Positions 35,476 through 44,081 are shown, counted from the first letter of the stretch. The stretch: DNA of 64,000 bases from Halopiger xanaduensis SH-6 (GCF_000217715.1 NC_015666.1:3484270-3548269); one strand, 5' to 3'. A program made the numbers and translations. Notes: generated by a model not told the origin, from the letters alone.

Positions 35476-36003
35476 TTACTCCAGATCGACTCGAGGCAAC
35501 GCGCCGGTCTGAACTGTCGCCGTCGCGACGAAGAGGACGAGGAGGACCACCGTCCAGTGAAACCACGCCAGAAGGGAAAACGGCCACGCCCCGATCCACG
35601 CCGCTGTGATCGTAGCGACAGCGACGGTAGAAGCGATAGCGGAGTAGTTGTCCCAAGAACGCCCGTCGCCGTGAACGGCGGACAGGTAGCGTTCCACGTC
35701 CGCCAATCCGTCAGTGGGCGTTATTATACCTCGATCGCTGTCGAAAGCGATGACACCGCAATCGTCCATCGTCGGCAGGTGCCCTTGCTGGAGTGCGGTG
35801 TAAACCCGTTTGCGTTGGTGGTAGCTGACCGCCTCGAGACGAATGTCGTTCTCCGCTGCGGCGACTCGGCGAGCGAGCGTGTCGAGACTCACGGCCCCAC
35901 CCTGCCGCTCGAGAACGCGAACGACGTGTCGTCGGCGGGGGTCCGATAGCACGTCGAAGATATCCGCCTCGGAGAGGGTGGACGAATTACTGGAGGGTGT
36001 CAT
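35476..36003 (-). CDS. HTH regulator with C-terminal membrane spans (DUF7344-like)
   Basis: A 175-residue protein. An N-terminal winged helix (about 10-100) contains 'IFDVLSDPRRRHVVRVLERQ' and 'EAVSYHQRKRVYTALQQGHL', a pattern common in haloarchaeal ArsR-like/DUF7344 regulators. It is followed by two membrane spans ('AIASTVAVATITAAWIGAWP' and 'FHWTVVLLVLFVATATVQTG'). A DNA-binding domain tethered to the membrane suggests sensing of a membrane or surface cue. The AT-rich upstream stretch (36030-36055) holds its promoter. Targets are unknown; the adjacent broken secreted-protein gene is one candidate. Confidence 0.78.
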   Translation of the reverse strand: MTPSSNSSTLSEADIFDVLSDPRRRHVVRVLERQGGAVSLDTLARRVAAAENDIRLEAVSYHQRKRVYTALQQGHLPTMDDCGVIAFDSDRGIITPTDGLADVERYLSAVHGDGRSWDNYSAIASTVAVATITAAWIGAWPFSLLAWFHWTVVLLVLFVATATVQTGALPRVDLE

Positions 36004-36152
36004 TTCTTTCCCGTCGCAAAGCTATTAGAACGTATCAGTATTAATTTATTTAATTCGGATACGTACGGTAGCGTACTACTATAGAAAATGTGTGCGAGCG
36101 ATCGATCGAAATCAGAAACGGTACGCTCGAGGGCTGATCGACGGTCAGTACG

Positions 36153-36464
36153 TCAACGTATCGACGACGCGCCCATCGGCGTCCTCGAGGGTGCCGTCTC
36201 CCCGTCGTTACGCCAGACGTATCCCTGGTAGCCCGGGCTTCCCCAATCCCGATCGTAATCGGCGTCGGGGACGGACGATGTCCGATCCGTATAGATGACC
36301 ACTGTCTCGCCGCTCGTCAGCGTCAACGAGGAGAATTCGTATTCGTCGCCGTGGATATCGGCGAGCGCCCAGCCCTCGAGAGAACCCGACTCCGAGCCGG
36401 TATTCTCGAGGATGACGTACTCCGCTTCCTCGTCGAGTTCGGTTATTTCGACGCCGCTGTCTGC
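36153..36464 (-). pseudogene. Lamin-tail (LTD) domain severed from the upstream gene by an in-frame TAA
   Basis: Directly after the TAA at 36465-36467, the same frame stays open for 103 codons to TGA 36153. It reads as a lamin-tail domain: 'GVEITELDEEAEYVILENTG', 'GSLEGWALADIHGDEYEF', 'LTLTSGETVVIYTD' and a terminal 'GSPGYQGYVWRNDGETA'. It has no start codon near its beginning, so it cannot be translated alone. LTD domains commonly end secreted archaeal and bacterial nuclease-type proteins. The simplest reading is that one nonsense change removed the C-terminal domain of the 844-residue protein. Confidence 0.75.
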
Positions 36465-38999
36465 TTATGAGCTATCGGGCGTAAACGCCGTGAACAACTC
36501 TACAAATGCGTCGTCGAAGTTCGTCGTCGTCGGAATCGACGAATCGCCATCGAGGGAATTGCTCGCATCGGTGACCGCGGTATCGGTGAATCCGACGTCC
36601 GTCTCGAGGTCGTCGAGGAGCGGGTCGAAGTACTCGAGCGCGCCGGTATTAGCGGCCGTCCCGATCAGGAGCACCGCGCCGCCGGCGTCTGCGAAATCGC
36701 TGATCGCCGATCGCTCTGCGGCCGTCAGTTCCGTCGTCGGTCTCGAGAGCACCAGTGCGCGTGCTGCGGGCTCTCCGTTCTCGAGCAGGTCGGGCCCGGG
36801 ATCGCTCGTCACGTCGTTGACGGCCTCGAGACCAATGAACTCCTCGTCGCCGGGGGCCTGCCCCTCGAGGTAGCGCATGTAGTGGGCGACGTCTTCGGCC
36901 GACAGCGCGTAGTCGGCGCCGAACTGGCCGTGACCGCCTTCGACGAGGACTGGACCGGTCGCACTACCGACCGCATCGATTACGTTCGTCAGGAACGGGT
37001 AGACGCCGAACTCGTCGATACCGGGGCCGCCCTCGTCGCTCTCGAAGTTCTCCTCGACGAGCGGTCCACCGACGACGGCGACGTTGGCGTCGGCATCTAG
37101 GGCGACGAGCGGCTCGCCGCTCTCGGAACGCACCGGAACGTCGTTCCCCGTGACTTCGACCGGTTCGGGGAAAAACAGCGCTTCGACCGGCTCGTCGCCG
37201 ATCTCCGGCGTCGCCGCGGGATCGGAAAGTTCCCAGAGCCCCCTGCCGGCCGCGCGAGCGTCGGCCTCGAGGTCCCGGAGTTCGTCGTGCGCCTCGAGTC
37301 CGGAGTCGTACACTCGCGCGTGGCCGTCCTCGAGGACGGCTTCGTTGTATCGGGTGCCGTCCGGAAGATCGAGAACGCCGAGCAGTCGACCGTAGTTCCC
37401 CCGCAGCCCTTCGTTCTCGTCGAACGAGAGCGTCACCGTCTCGCCGTCGAGTAAGTCGACGGCGTAGTCGGTCGCCGCGTCGGCCTTGTCGCGAAGCGCC
37501 TCACCGTCTTCGATGCCTTCCCACTCCGCGAATCGCTCGCTCGTGTTCCCGGTTTCGGGGGTGTCGATTCCGAGGATGCGGACGGTTTCGACCGTGCCGT
37601 CCTCGAACTGCACGTCGGCCGTATCGCCGTCCGCGACTTCGACGACGTCGACCTCGTACTGTTCCGACGGGCTCAGTTTGGACTCGCTGCCGAGTCCCTC
37701 ACGGTTTGGAAACAATTGGGGGTACTCCTCGAGGTTGAAGTTCGACGTGGTCGGCACGAACTCGACGCCATCGTTGTTTTGGTCGTCGTACACCTGATCG
37801 TCGTTGAACCGGAACGACAGCGCGAGTTCGTCGGCGATTTCGTTGAGGTTCGTCGTTTCGTCGAAGTTGTTGTGATCCGACTGGTCGTGCAGGAAGAGCA
37901 CGCCGCCGTCGTCGACGAACGACGAGAGCGCCGCGAGTTCGCCGTCGGTGAACGCGTCCGATGGCGAGGTGATCACAACTGCAGCCGCGTCGTCGAGGTC
38001 CGACTCGAGATCGGTCGTTGCCTCGTAGGTGTAGCCGCCGTCCTCGAGGTAGTCGCCGACGGCCTGGAAGTCGTCGCCGCCGTTCGACGAGCGCGTGTAG
38101 TACTGGCCGTGTCCCTCGTCGTGCAGGACGGTGCCGCTGCCGACCAGCTCGTCGTAGACGTTGTGCAGGAACTCCTCGTTGCCGTACGCGCCGAAGTCGG
38201 TATCGGTGGCCGCGAACGGACCTGTGAGTCCGACGACGGTGCCGTCGAGCGCGACGACCGGAATGTCTGTTCCGCCGGGATAGTCGACGGCGTCTCCGTT
38301 CCCGTCTTCGTCGCCGTTGTACGCCGTCGACTCCGCCCAGATGGCGACGACCGAATCGTCGGTAAGCGGCTCCTCGTTCGCGTCGAGCAGGCTCGAGACG
38401 GAATCGAGCGCGACGGCCGGAATCGGATCCGACACCGGTTCGCCTTCCTCCCCGTCACCGCCCTCGCCGGGTGCGTCGCCGTTCGGATCGTCGGCTGCCG
38501 CCTGAATCGTTACGCCGACGTCGTACGCGTCTGTTTCGAGGCCGGTCGTATCGACGAAGACGCCGACCGGAATCTCCGTCCCGACGTCGACTTCGATCGC
38601 TCGCGCGTCGGACAGCGGCGCCTCCGAATCCTCGTGATAGAGGTAGACGTCGTCGCCGTCGAAGGCGTCGCTCTCGGTACTGGTCCAGACGAACACGGAC
38701 TCGGTCCCCTGATTCCGGATGCGCAGGGTGTCGTCGAACGTGTACGCCGTATCGACCCCGAGGCCGTCGCCCTCGGCGTCGCCGCCGCCGAAATCGATGC
38801 TGACCGCCTCGCCGTCCTCGTTGCTGACGTGCGCGCCGTTCTGCTCGCCCGGTTCGAGGGCGAGGAACGAACTCGCGTCGTCGACGACGCGTACCGTCAT
38901 CTGTCTCTCCGCCGATGCCGTCGAGAAGGCGCCGGTACCGACGATCGCGCCTGCGCCCGCCGCCGTTCCGAAACCGAGTATGAGGGTCCGTCGTTTCAT
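36465..38999 (-). CDS. Secreted multidomain protein: amidotransferase-like / thermonuclease / amidotransferase-like
   Basis: An 844-residue exported protein. A signal sequence (1-30, 'ILGFGTAAGAGAIVGTGAFS') precedes a beta-rich region resembling DUF1102 ('ERQMTVRVVDDASSFLALEP', about 31-175). Next is a class I glutamine-amidotransferase-like/DUF4350 domain ('VLHDEGHGQYYT', 'LSSFVDDGGVLFLHDQSDH', about 195-420). A staphylococcal-nuclease domain follows ('VVEVADGDTADVQFEDG', 'VRILGIDTPETG', 'GNYGRLLGVL', about 450-590); its Arg/Glu/Arg catalytic set appears intact. A second DUF4350-like domain ends the protein ('VLVEGGHGQFG', 'DFADAGGAVLLIGTAA'). Start ATG 38999 fits the signal sequence. A TAA cuts off a lamin-tail domain. 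Confidence 0.8.
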   Translation of the reverse strand: MKRRTLILGFGTAAGAGAIVGTGAFSTASAERQMTVRVVDDASSFLALEPGEQNGAHVSNEDGEAVSIDFGGGDAEGDGLGVDTAYTFDDTLRIRNQGTESVFVWTSTESDAFDGDDVYLYHEDSEAPLSDARAIEVDVGTEIPVGVFVDTTGLETDAYDVGVTIQAAADDPNGDAPGEGGDGEEGEPVSDPIPAVALDSVSSLLDANEEPLTDDSVVAIWAESTAYNGDEDGNGDAVDYPGGTDIPVVALDGTVVGLTGPFAATDTDFGAYGNEEFLHNVYDELVGSGTVLHDEGHGQYYTRSSNGGDDFQAVGDYLEDGGYTYEATTDLESDLDDAAAVVITSPSDAFTDGELAALSSFVDDGGVLFLHDQSDHNNFDETTNLNEIADELALSFRFNDDQVYDDQNNDGVEFVPTTSNFNLEEYPQLFPNREGLGSESKLSPSEQYEVDVVEVADGDTADVQFEDGTVETVRILGIDTPETGNTSERFAEWEGIEDGEALRDKADAATDYAVDLLDGETVTLSFDENEGLRGNYGRLLGVLDLPDGTRYNEAVLEDGHARVYDSGLEAHDELRDLEADARAAGRGLWELSDPAATPEIGDEPVEALFFPEPVEVTGNDVPVRSESGEPLVALDADANVAVVGGPLVEENFESDEGGPGIDEFGVYPFLTNVIDAVGSATGPVLVEGGHGQFGADYALSAEDVAHYMRYLEGQAPGDEEFIGLEAVNDVTSDPGPDLLENGEPAARALVLSRPTTELTAAERSAISDFADAGGAVLLIGTAANTGALEYFDPLLDDLETDVGFTDTAVTDASNSLDGDSSIPTTTNFDDAFVELFTAFTPDSS

Positions 39000-39370
39000 T
39001 GTCGGAAATCGGAGCGCGATTCGTGTGCTTCGGCCGCCAATGTGGAGGTCGCTTACTCTCGAGTTCGATCGTCGCCGATCTCGAGTCCGGGACCGAACCG
39101 CAAGTCCCGAATTGCGCGCCCTCGAACACCGTTTCCGGCGAAACACCCGATCGCGTCCACCTCGCTCGAGGTGGCGGGTATGTATAGTACTAGGAAGCCA
39201 GAGACGCGGCCGGCAAACTCAACGCGACCCTGAAGCGGGCTCCACGACTCGTTGTGTCCCTTTCCACGAGTCGTTTCGTCGGCTTTTCTCCAGGGGATGG
39301 CTGCGGTTGCACCCAGTCCGATTTCCGCGACCAGCAGATTATTGGCCCTCTCGCGGGAATCTAGTGACCG
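39000..39370. other. 370-base gap: promoter and inverted repeat, no gene
   Basis: No believable gene. It holds a TATA-like 'ACTATACATAC' on the minus strand (about 39180-39190) for the secreted thermonuclease gene, and a perfect inverted repeat at 39157-39174. The leader from that promoter to ATG 38999 would be about 160 bases, long for a haloarchaeal mRNA. The rest carries nothing I can identify. Confidence 0.5.
39157..39174. promoter_or_regulatory. Inverted repeat CCACCTCG-ct-CGAGGTGG at a predicted transcription start
   Basis: Perfect 8-bp arms. If the minus-strand TATA at about 39185 is used, transcription would begin within this repeat, a position suited to a repressor operator or to a 5' mRNA hairpin. 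Confidence 0.35.
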
Positions 39371-40216
39371 ATGACAGTCCCAACGAAGACCCTGCCGAGT
39401 GGCGACGAACTGCCGACGATCGGCTTCGGCACGTGGGAACTCGAGGGCGAGACAGTCAAAGCGTCCGTGGAAGCGGCCCTCGAGGCGGGCTACACGCACA
39501 TCGACACCGCCGAGGGCTACATGAACGAAGAAGAGATCGGCGAAGTGCTCGCCGACGCCGACGTCGATCGCGACGACCTCTTTCTCACCTCGAAGGTCCT
39601 CGCGAAGAACCTCCACTACGACGACGTGATCGCGTCGTGCAAGGAGAGCCTCGAGAAGCTGGGGACGGACTACCTCGACCTGTACCTGATCCACTGGCCC
39701 AACCCCGCGATCTCGCTGCGGGAGACGATGCACGCGATGGAGCGGCTCCACGAGGAGGGGCTCGTCCGGAACGTCGGCGTCTCGAACTTCAGCGCCTACC
39801 AGCTGAGCGCGGCCCACCACGTCTCGGACGTCCCGATCGCGGTCAACCAGATCGAGTTCCATCCCTGGCTCCAGCGGCCCGACCTCGTCGACTACTGCCG
39901 GGAGACGGACACCGTGATCGAGGCCGCGGCGCCGCTCGGGCGCACGGACGTCTTCGGCGACGAGGCCGTTCAGGAATTGGCCGAGGAATACGACAAGTTG
40001 CCCGCTCAGATCGTCCTCCGGTGGGCGGTCGACCGCGACGTCGTCGTGCTGCCGCGCTCGACCAGTCCCGCCCACATCGAGGAAAACTTCGACCTGTTCG
40101 ACTGGGAGCTGTCCGACGACGACCGGCAGCGCCTCGACGAGCGCGACCGAAATCGGCCGGTCTACGATACTCCGGCTCGAGACTGGGACGACGAGGTCTG
40201 GGGCATTCCGGAGTAA
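39371..40216 (+). CDS. Aldo/keto reductase
   Basis: A 281-residue TIM-barrel NADPH-dependent reductase. The catalytic tetrad is visible: Asp and Tyr in 'HIDTAEGYMNEEEIG', Lys in 'LTSKVLAKN', and His in 'LIHWPN'. The cofactor-binding segments 'GVSNFS', 'NQIEFHPW' and 'LPRSTSPAHIEEN' (the S/T/R-type NADP loop) are intact. Family AKR5-like bacterial and archaeal enzymes reduce 2,5-diketogluconate, methylglyoxal and similar carbonyls; the natural substrate is unknown. ATG 39371 is the family start. Confidence 0.92.
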   Translation: MTVPTKTLPSGDELPTIGFGTWELEGETVKASVEAALEAGYTHIDTAEGYMNEEEIGEVLADADVDRDDLFLTSKVLAKNLHYDDVIASCKESLEKLGTDYLDLYLIHWPNPAISLRETMHAMERLHEEGLVRNVGVSNFSAYQLSAAHHVSDVPIAVNQIEFHPWLQRPDLVDYCRETDTVIEAAAPLGRTDVFGDEAVQELAEEYDKLPAQIVLRWAVDRDVVVLPRSTSPAHIEENFDLFDWELSDDDRQRLDERDRNRPVYDTPARDWDDEVWGIPE

Positions 40217-40255
40217 ATTGTTCAAATCGAGCCGCGGTCTCGAGGCCCCGACCGC

Positions 40256-40900
40256 TTACGGTACCAGCATCGCTTTCGAATCGCCCGTTTCGCCCCACTG
40301 CTCGAGTCGATCCTCTGTTACGCCGTACTCGATGCTGTAGGCGTCCCGGCTCCGCCAGCCGTTCTCGCGCAGTTGCGCCAGCGCGTCTCGAGCGGCGGCG
40401 CCGTACTGCGCGCCGCTGTGGAAGTACGCGGCGGCGGGATCGAACACGTCCCGGTGGGCGTGGATCGCCGCTCGAGCGTCGTCGACCGCCCAGACGTGGA
40501 CGTGCGCCCACCCGTCGCCCAGTCGCGGCCGGCGGACGGAGAAGTCGGGTGCGACGAGTTCGCCGGCGTTGCGGTCCCACGCAGCGACTTTCGAGTCGGG
40601 GAGCGCGCTCGTCCACCGAAGGGCGGAACCGCCGGTAAACGCGTCGGTGACGGCCGCGAGCGGGTCCACACCCGCATCGTCCGGGACTCGAGCGTGGACG
40701 TTGACCGGCATCGCGACGGTCCACGCGCCGTCTTTCACCATGTAGACGCAGCGCGGATAGTCCGTTTCGCGGTCCGCGTCGGCGACGGCAGCCGCGTCCG
40801 GTTCCGAGTCCGGCAGCGGTTCGCCGTCCGCGACGCCGACGCCGGCCAGCGAACTCCCGGCGCCGACGATCGCTTGCCGTCTCGTCAGCCTCGGAGTCAC
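40256..40900 (-). CDS. Tat-signal-bearing haloarchaeal protein of unknown function
   Basis: A 214-residue protein. The start RLTRRQAIVGAGSSLAGVGV (twin Arg plus hydrophobic stretch) looks like a Tat export signal, followed by an acidic linker. The mature part has 'YPRCVYMVKDGAWTVAMPVN', 'WAHVHVWAVDDARAAIHAHR' and 'GWRSRDAYSIEYGVTED', with several His residues that might form a metal or ligand site. No family is recognised. The start is GTG 40900; no ATG lies near the signal. It is convergent with the aldo/keto reductase (39 bases between stops). Confidence 0.65.
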   Translation of the reverse strand: MTPRLTRRQAIVGAGSSLAGVGVADGEPLPDSEPDAAAVADADRETDYPRCVYMVKDGAWTVAMPVNVHARVPDDAGVDPLAAVTDAFTGGSALRWTSALPDSKVAAWDRNAGELVAPDFSVRRPRLGDGWAHVHVWAVDDARAAIHAHRDVFDPAAAYFHSGAQYGAAARDALAQLRENGWRSRDAYSIEYGVTEDRLEQWGETGDSKAMLVP

Positions 40901-41443
40901 GGCTTCTCGTCCGGACGGCGGTCGTCGCGTCGCGATTCGAGCCGCGCCGGCGGCCGACTCCTCGGCACCGGCGTCGGATGTGCGTGCGGATCCATACGGC
41001 CGACCGCTCCGCGCCGGGCACGGAAAAGGCTCGTTCCAACACGGATTGGCCGACTGCGCTGCGACTCGAGTCTCGACGCTCGAGGTACGAACAACGCGCC
41101 CGTTCAGAGGACGACGCTCGTCGCACCGACGAAAAACCCTACCAGCGGCGCGGTGACGGCGAAATCGACGTCCGCCGAGCCCGCGGTGCGCAGTGAGGGC
41201 GCCGATCGGAACCGCGAGTGTGATCTTCCAGCCGCTGAGACGAACGAATACTATCTTCTGTGAGAATCACTTTTCGTAAGATTATCAACTGATGAACGAA
41301 TCTGAGCCGATACGAACGCGACAGTCAGCTATCAGGTGCTACGATACCGTCGGCTGACTCCGAACGACCGCCCGAAAACCGTCGGCACGGACTCGCTTGT
41401 GGCCCGGAGCCGAGTACAATCGTCCCCCTCCCCTCGACAATCG
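40901..41443. other. 540-base gap with a possible membrane-protein remnant
   Basis: No intact gene. On the minus strand an open stretch (TGA at 41104 up to a TAG at 41251-41253) ends in a convincing hydrophobic tail 'DFAVTAPLVGFFVGATSVVL', and the neighbouring frame carries 'ITLAVPIGALTA' just upstream. Together they look like a short two-span protein broken by a frameshift. Neither frame has a usable start. A plus-strand TATA-like 'GTACAATCG' about 27 bases before 41444 serves the PAP2 gene. Confidence 0.35.
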
Positions 41444-42307
41444 ATGGCACTGTCACTCGTCGTCGCCCTCACGTCGCTCGCCGTCTGTATCGGCCTCGTC
41501 AGCACCTGCGGCCTCTGTCTCGATCGGGCCGACGTTCGCCGAACGCGAGCGCGGCTCGGGCCGCGGCTTCTCGACGTCGCCCCCTATCTGGGCGGTGCGG
41601 CGCTGTTTTTCGTCGCAAAACGAGCGACGCACGGACTCAGTCTCCGGATATCCCACGCGCTCGACTGGGATATCACCGCGGAGATATACGCCGTCGAGGG
41701 GGACCTCGTCGCCGTCCTGCAGGACGTCGTTCCGGAGGCGACGGTGGGCTTTTTCTCGGCCATGTACATGTTCGGCTTCCCGTACCTGCTGGTGACCGCG
41801 CCGATCCTGTACTTCGCGGCGGGATTGCAGCGCCGCCTCAAGGAACTCCTCGTCGCGTACCTGCTCAACTATCTCGTCGGTTCGATCTGCTACACGCTGT
41901 TTATCGCCTACGGGCCGCGCAACCACCTCTCGACGGTCGACGGGTTGATGTATCAGATCTATCCCCAGACCCAGGACCTCACGGCGGCGGTCTCGGCGAA
42001 CACGGACGTCTTCCCCTCGCTACACACGTCGCTCGCGGTCGTCGTGTTGCTGTTCGCGTGGCGATCCCGCGCCGACCAGCGGCTGTGGTTCTCGATCGCG
42101 TCGGTCGTCGCTGCGAGCGTCGTCTTCTCGACGATGTACCTCGGCATCCACTGGGCGATCGACGTCGTCGCCGGCGTCCTGCTCGCCGGCTGGAGCGTCG
42201 CCGCCGCTGAGCGGCTCGTCAATCACGTGGAGGGCGAACGGGTCCCCGCTCCAGCGGGTGACGACGCCGAGGACGGTATCGCGTCGGAGACGGACGTCGG
42301 CGATTGA
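41444..42307 (+). CDS. PAP2-superfamily membrane phosphatase/phosphotransferase
   Basis: A 287-residue protein with about six or seven spans. The second half has the PAP2 motif pair: 'FPSLHTSLAVVVLL' (SxH variant of the SGH motif) and 'MYLGIHWAIDVVAG' (HxxxD). The upstream motif region 'YGPRNHLST' supplies Arg. The SLHT variant is typical of inositol-phosphoceramide-synthase-like and archaeal members, which act on lipid phosphates or transfer phosphoheadgroups. The acidic tail is cytosolic or external. A TATA-like box at -27 supports ATG 41444. It opens the envelope-related cluster. Confidence 0.83.
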   Translation: MALSLVVALTSLAVCIGLVSTCGLCLDRADVRRTRARLGPRLLDVAPYLGGAALFFVAKRATHGLSLRISHALDWDITAEIYAVEGDLVAVLQDVVPEATVGFFSAMYMFGFPYLLVTAPILYFAAGLQRRLKELLVAYLLNYLVGSICYTLFIAYGPRNHLSTVDGLMYQIYPQTQDLTAAVSANTDVFPSLHTSLAVVVLLFAWRSRADQRLWFSIASVVAASVVFSTMYLGIHWAIDVVAGVLLAGWSVAAAERLVNHVEGERVPAPAGDDAEDGIASETDVGD

Positions 42308-42344
42308 CCGGGCAGTTCGCTACTCGAGTAGCGGGTCGATCGCC

Positions 42345-43967
42345 TCACTCGAGGTAGCCGAGTTCGCGCAATCGGTCGCGCGTTTCCTCGTCGGCGTCGG
42401 CCAGGGCGTCCCGGTCGTCGCCGGCCGTCTCGGTCGGATCGTCCCACGCGCCGCCGACAACGCTCTCGAAGCGAGCGAGCGCTGCGTCGGCAGCGGCGAC
42501 GACGTCGTCCTCGGTCGGGTCGACGGGAGACTCCTCGTCCGGGTCTTCGTCGAGCCGGTAGCCCTCGTCGGGGATACGATCCGCGCGGACGTACTTCGCG
42601 TCGGTACTGCGGGCTGCGCGCAGCCGCGAGTACGCGCGGTGGTCGTCGGGGAGGTCGATCCCCGCTTCGCCGGCTTTCTGTTCCAAGTGGTGGAGTTCGA
42701 TGACGGGCTGGGCGTACTCGACGAAGGCGTAGTCGGCTCCGCCGTCCGGTTCCTCGTCGTTCCCGCCGTCCCCGTCGAGAACCGCGCGCTGTCCCGGATC
42801 CGGGTCCGCAGCGTCCTCGAAGGCGCGGTACCCGCTCGAGAGCAGCGAGCGGGTGGGATCGAACGGCGTGACCCCGTCTCCGTCGTCGCCGTCGCTGTCT
42901 CCGTCTCCGGCGTCGAGGGCGGCGTCGGGATCGACGTCCAGCGCGTCGAGCACCGTGTGATAGCAGTCGAGCAACTCGACGAGGTCCTCGCGCCGGTCGG
43001 CCTCGAGTTCGGGGTGTTTGACCAGCAGCGGCACGTTGATTAGTTCGTCGTAGAGGGCGAACTCGTGGCCGTAGAGGTCGTGTTCGCCGTGGAGTTCGCC
43101 GTGGTCGGCACAGACGACGACGGTCGTCTCCTCCCACTGCCCGGTCTCGCGGAGCCAGTCGAACAGGCGGCCGAGTTCGGCGTCCATGTGCGCGATCTCG
43201 GCGTCGTAGAGGCCGCGGATCGCCTCCCACTCGTCGTCGTCGATGTCGCGCGCGCCGGAGTTGTACTCCTTGGAGTTCTGGCAGACGTCGTCGGGGTCGA
43301 CGCCGGAGGCGAACTCCTCGCGGTACTCCTCGGGCGGGTAGTAGGGCAGGTGGGCGTCCATCAGGTTGACGAACGCGAACCAGCCCTCGTCGCCGTCGCT
43401 GCCGTCGATGAACGACCGCGTCCGGTCGATCACCGAGGGCGTCTTCGAGTCGGCGCTCTCGCCGCTGGCGAGTTTCGAGTGGGCCATCGCGCCGATCCTG
43501 ACGAGTTTCGACGCCAGTTCGTGCAGGTACTCGTTGTCGTTGATGGTCTGCCAGACGGTAGCGAGCGGACCCGAAAACGCGTCCCCGGGGAGGACTTCGA
43601 AGAACGAATCCTGCGCGTCGAACCCGTCGGTGAGGCCGGTGTAGGGCGTGATCCAGGCGTTCGAGGAGTAACAGGCCGTATCGTACCCGGCCGCCGAGAG
43701 GATCGACGCGAGCGTCACGTCGTCGTCGAGGTACGGGCTCCCCTGATCGGCGCCGTGCTGGCTCGGATACAGGCCGGTGAACAGGGAGGCGTGGACCGGC
43801 AACGTCCACGGTGCGGGCGCGACCGCCGACTCGAAGACGGTCGCCTCCTCGGCGAACCGCGAGAGGGCGGGCGTCGTCCCCCGGTCGTATCCGTAGGGGC
43901 CGAGACGATCCTTGCGGACCGTGTCCAAAACGACGAAAAGCACGTTCGACTGGCGTGTCCCGTCCAT
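42345..43967 (-). CDS. Alkaline-phosphatase-superfamily 'sulfatase' with Thr nucleophile
   Basis: A 540-residue soluble protein of the sulfatase fold: metal site 'VVLDTVRKDRLGPYG' (about 10-24), nucleophile region 'APWTLPVHASLFTG' (about 50-63), 'MDAHLPYYPP' and 'VVCADHGELHGEHD' (DHG, about 298-311). Where arylsulfatases have Cys/Ser-x-Pro-x-Arg, this protein has Thr-Leu-Pro-Val-His, so formylglycine cannot form. Thr is used by phosphotransferases such as LtaS. A phosphatase or phosphoglycosyl/phosphoglycerol transfer role is therefore as likely as sulfatase. The tail (about 350-540) is highly acidic. The TATA AATAAAAC is 29 bases before ATG 43967. Confidence 0.8.
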   Translation of the reverse strand: MDGTRQSNVLFVVLDTVRKDRLGPYGYDRGTTPALSRFAEEATVFESAVAPAPWTLPVHASLFTGLYPSQHGADQGSPYLDDDVTLASILSAAGYDTACYSSNAWITPYTGLTDGFDAQDSFFEVLPGDAFSGPLATVWQTINDNEYLHELASKLVRIGAMAHSKLASGESADSKTPSVIDRTRSFIDGSDGDEGWFAFVNLMDAHLPYYPPEEYREEFASGVDPDDVCQNSKEYNSGARDIDDDEWEAIRGLYDAEIAHMDAELGRLFDWLRETGQWEETTVVVCADHGELHGEHDLYGHEFALYDELINVPLLVKHPELEADRREDLVELLDCYHTVLDALDVDPDAALDAGDGDSDGDDGDGVTPFDPTRSLLSSGYRAFEDAADPDPGQRAVLDGDGGNDEEPDGGADYAFVEYAQPVIELHHLEQKAGEAGIDLPDDHRAYSRLRAARSTDAKYVRADRIPDEGYRLDEDPDEESPVDPTEDDVVAAADAALARFESVVGGAWDDPTETAGDDRDALADADEETRDRLRELGYLE

Positions 43968-43992
43968 TACCGGATGGCACTGGTGCCACCCC

Positions 43993-44000
43993 AATAAAAC
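43993..44000 (-). promoter_or_regulatory. TATA box of the Thr-type sulfatase gene
   Basis: GTTTTATT on the minus strand, centred 29 bases before ATG 43967. This rules out the much longer frame that continues upstream. Confidence 0.55.
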
Positions 44001-44081
44001 GATTGAAGTGGCGACTCCGATCGTCCGCGTTCGCCCGACGACAATCAGACGTTTCAAGTTCACGAACGAATCATATCCCCT

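Noticed and set aside
39019-39030. ORB-like string ATTCGTGTGCTT
   Set aside because: Only 11 bases match the ORB core, the flanking ORB sequence is absent, and it is 17 kb from the other copies; likely chance.
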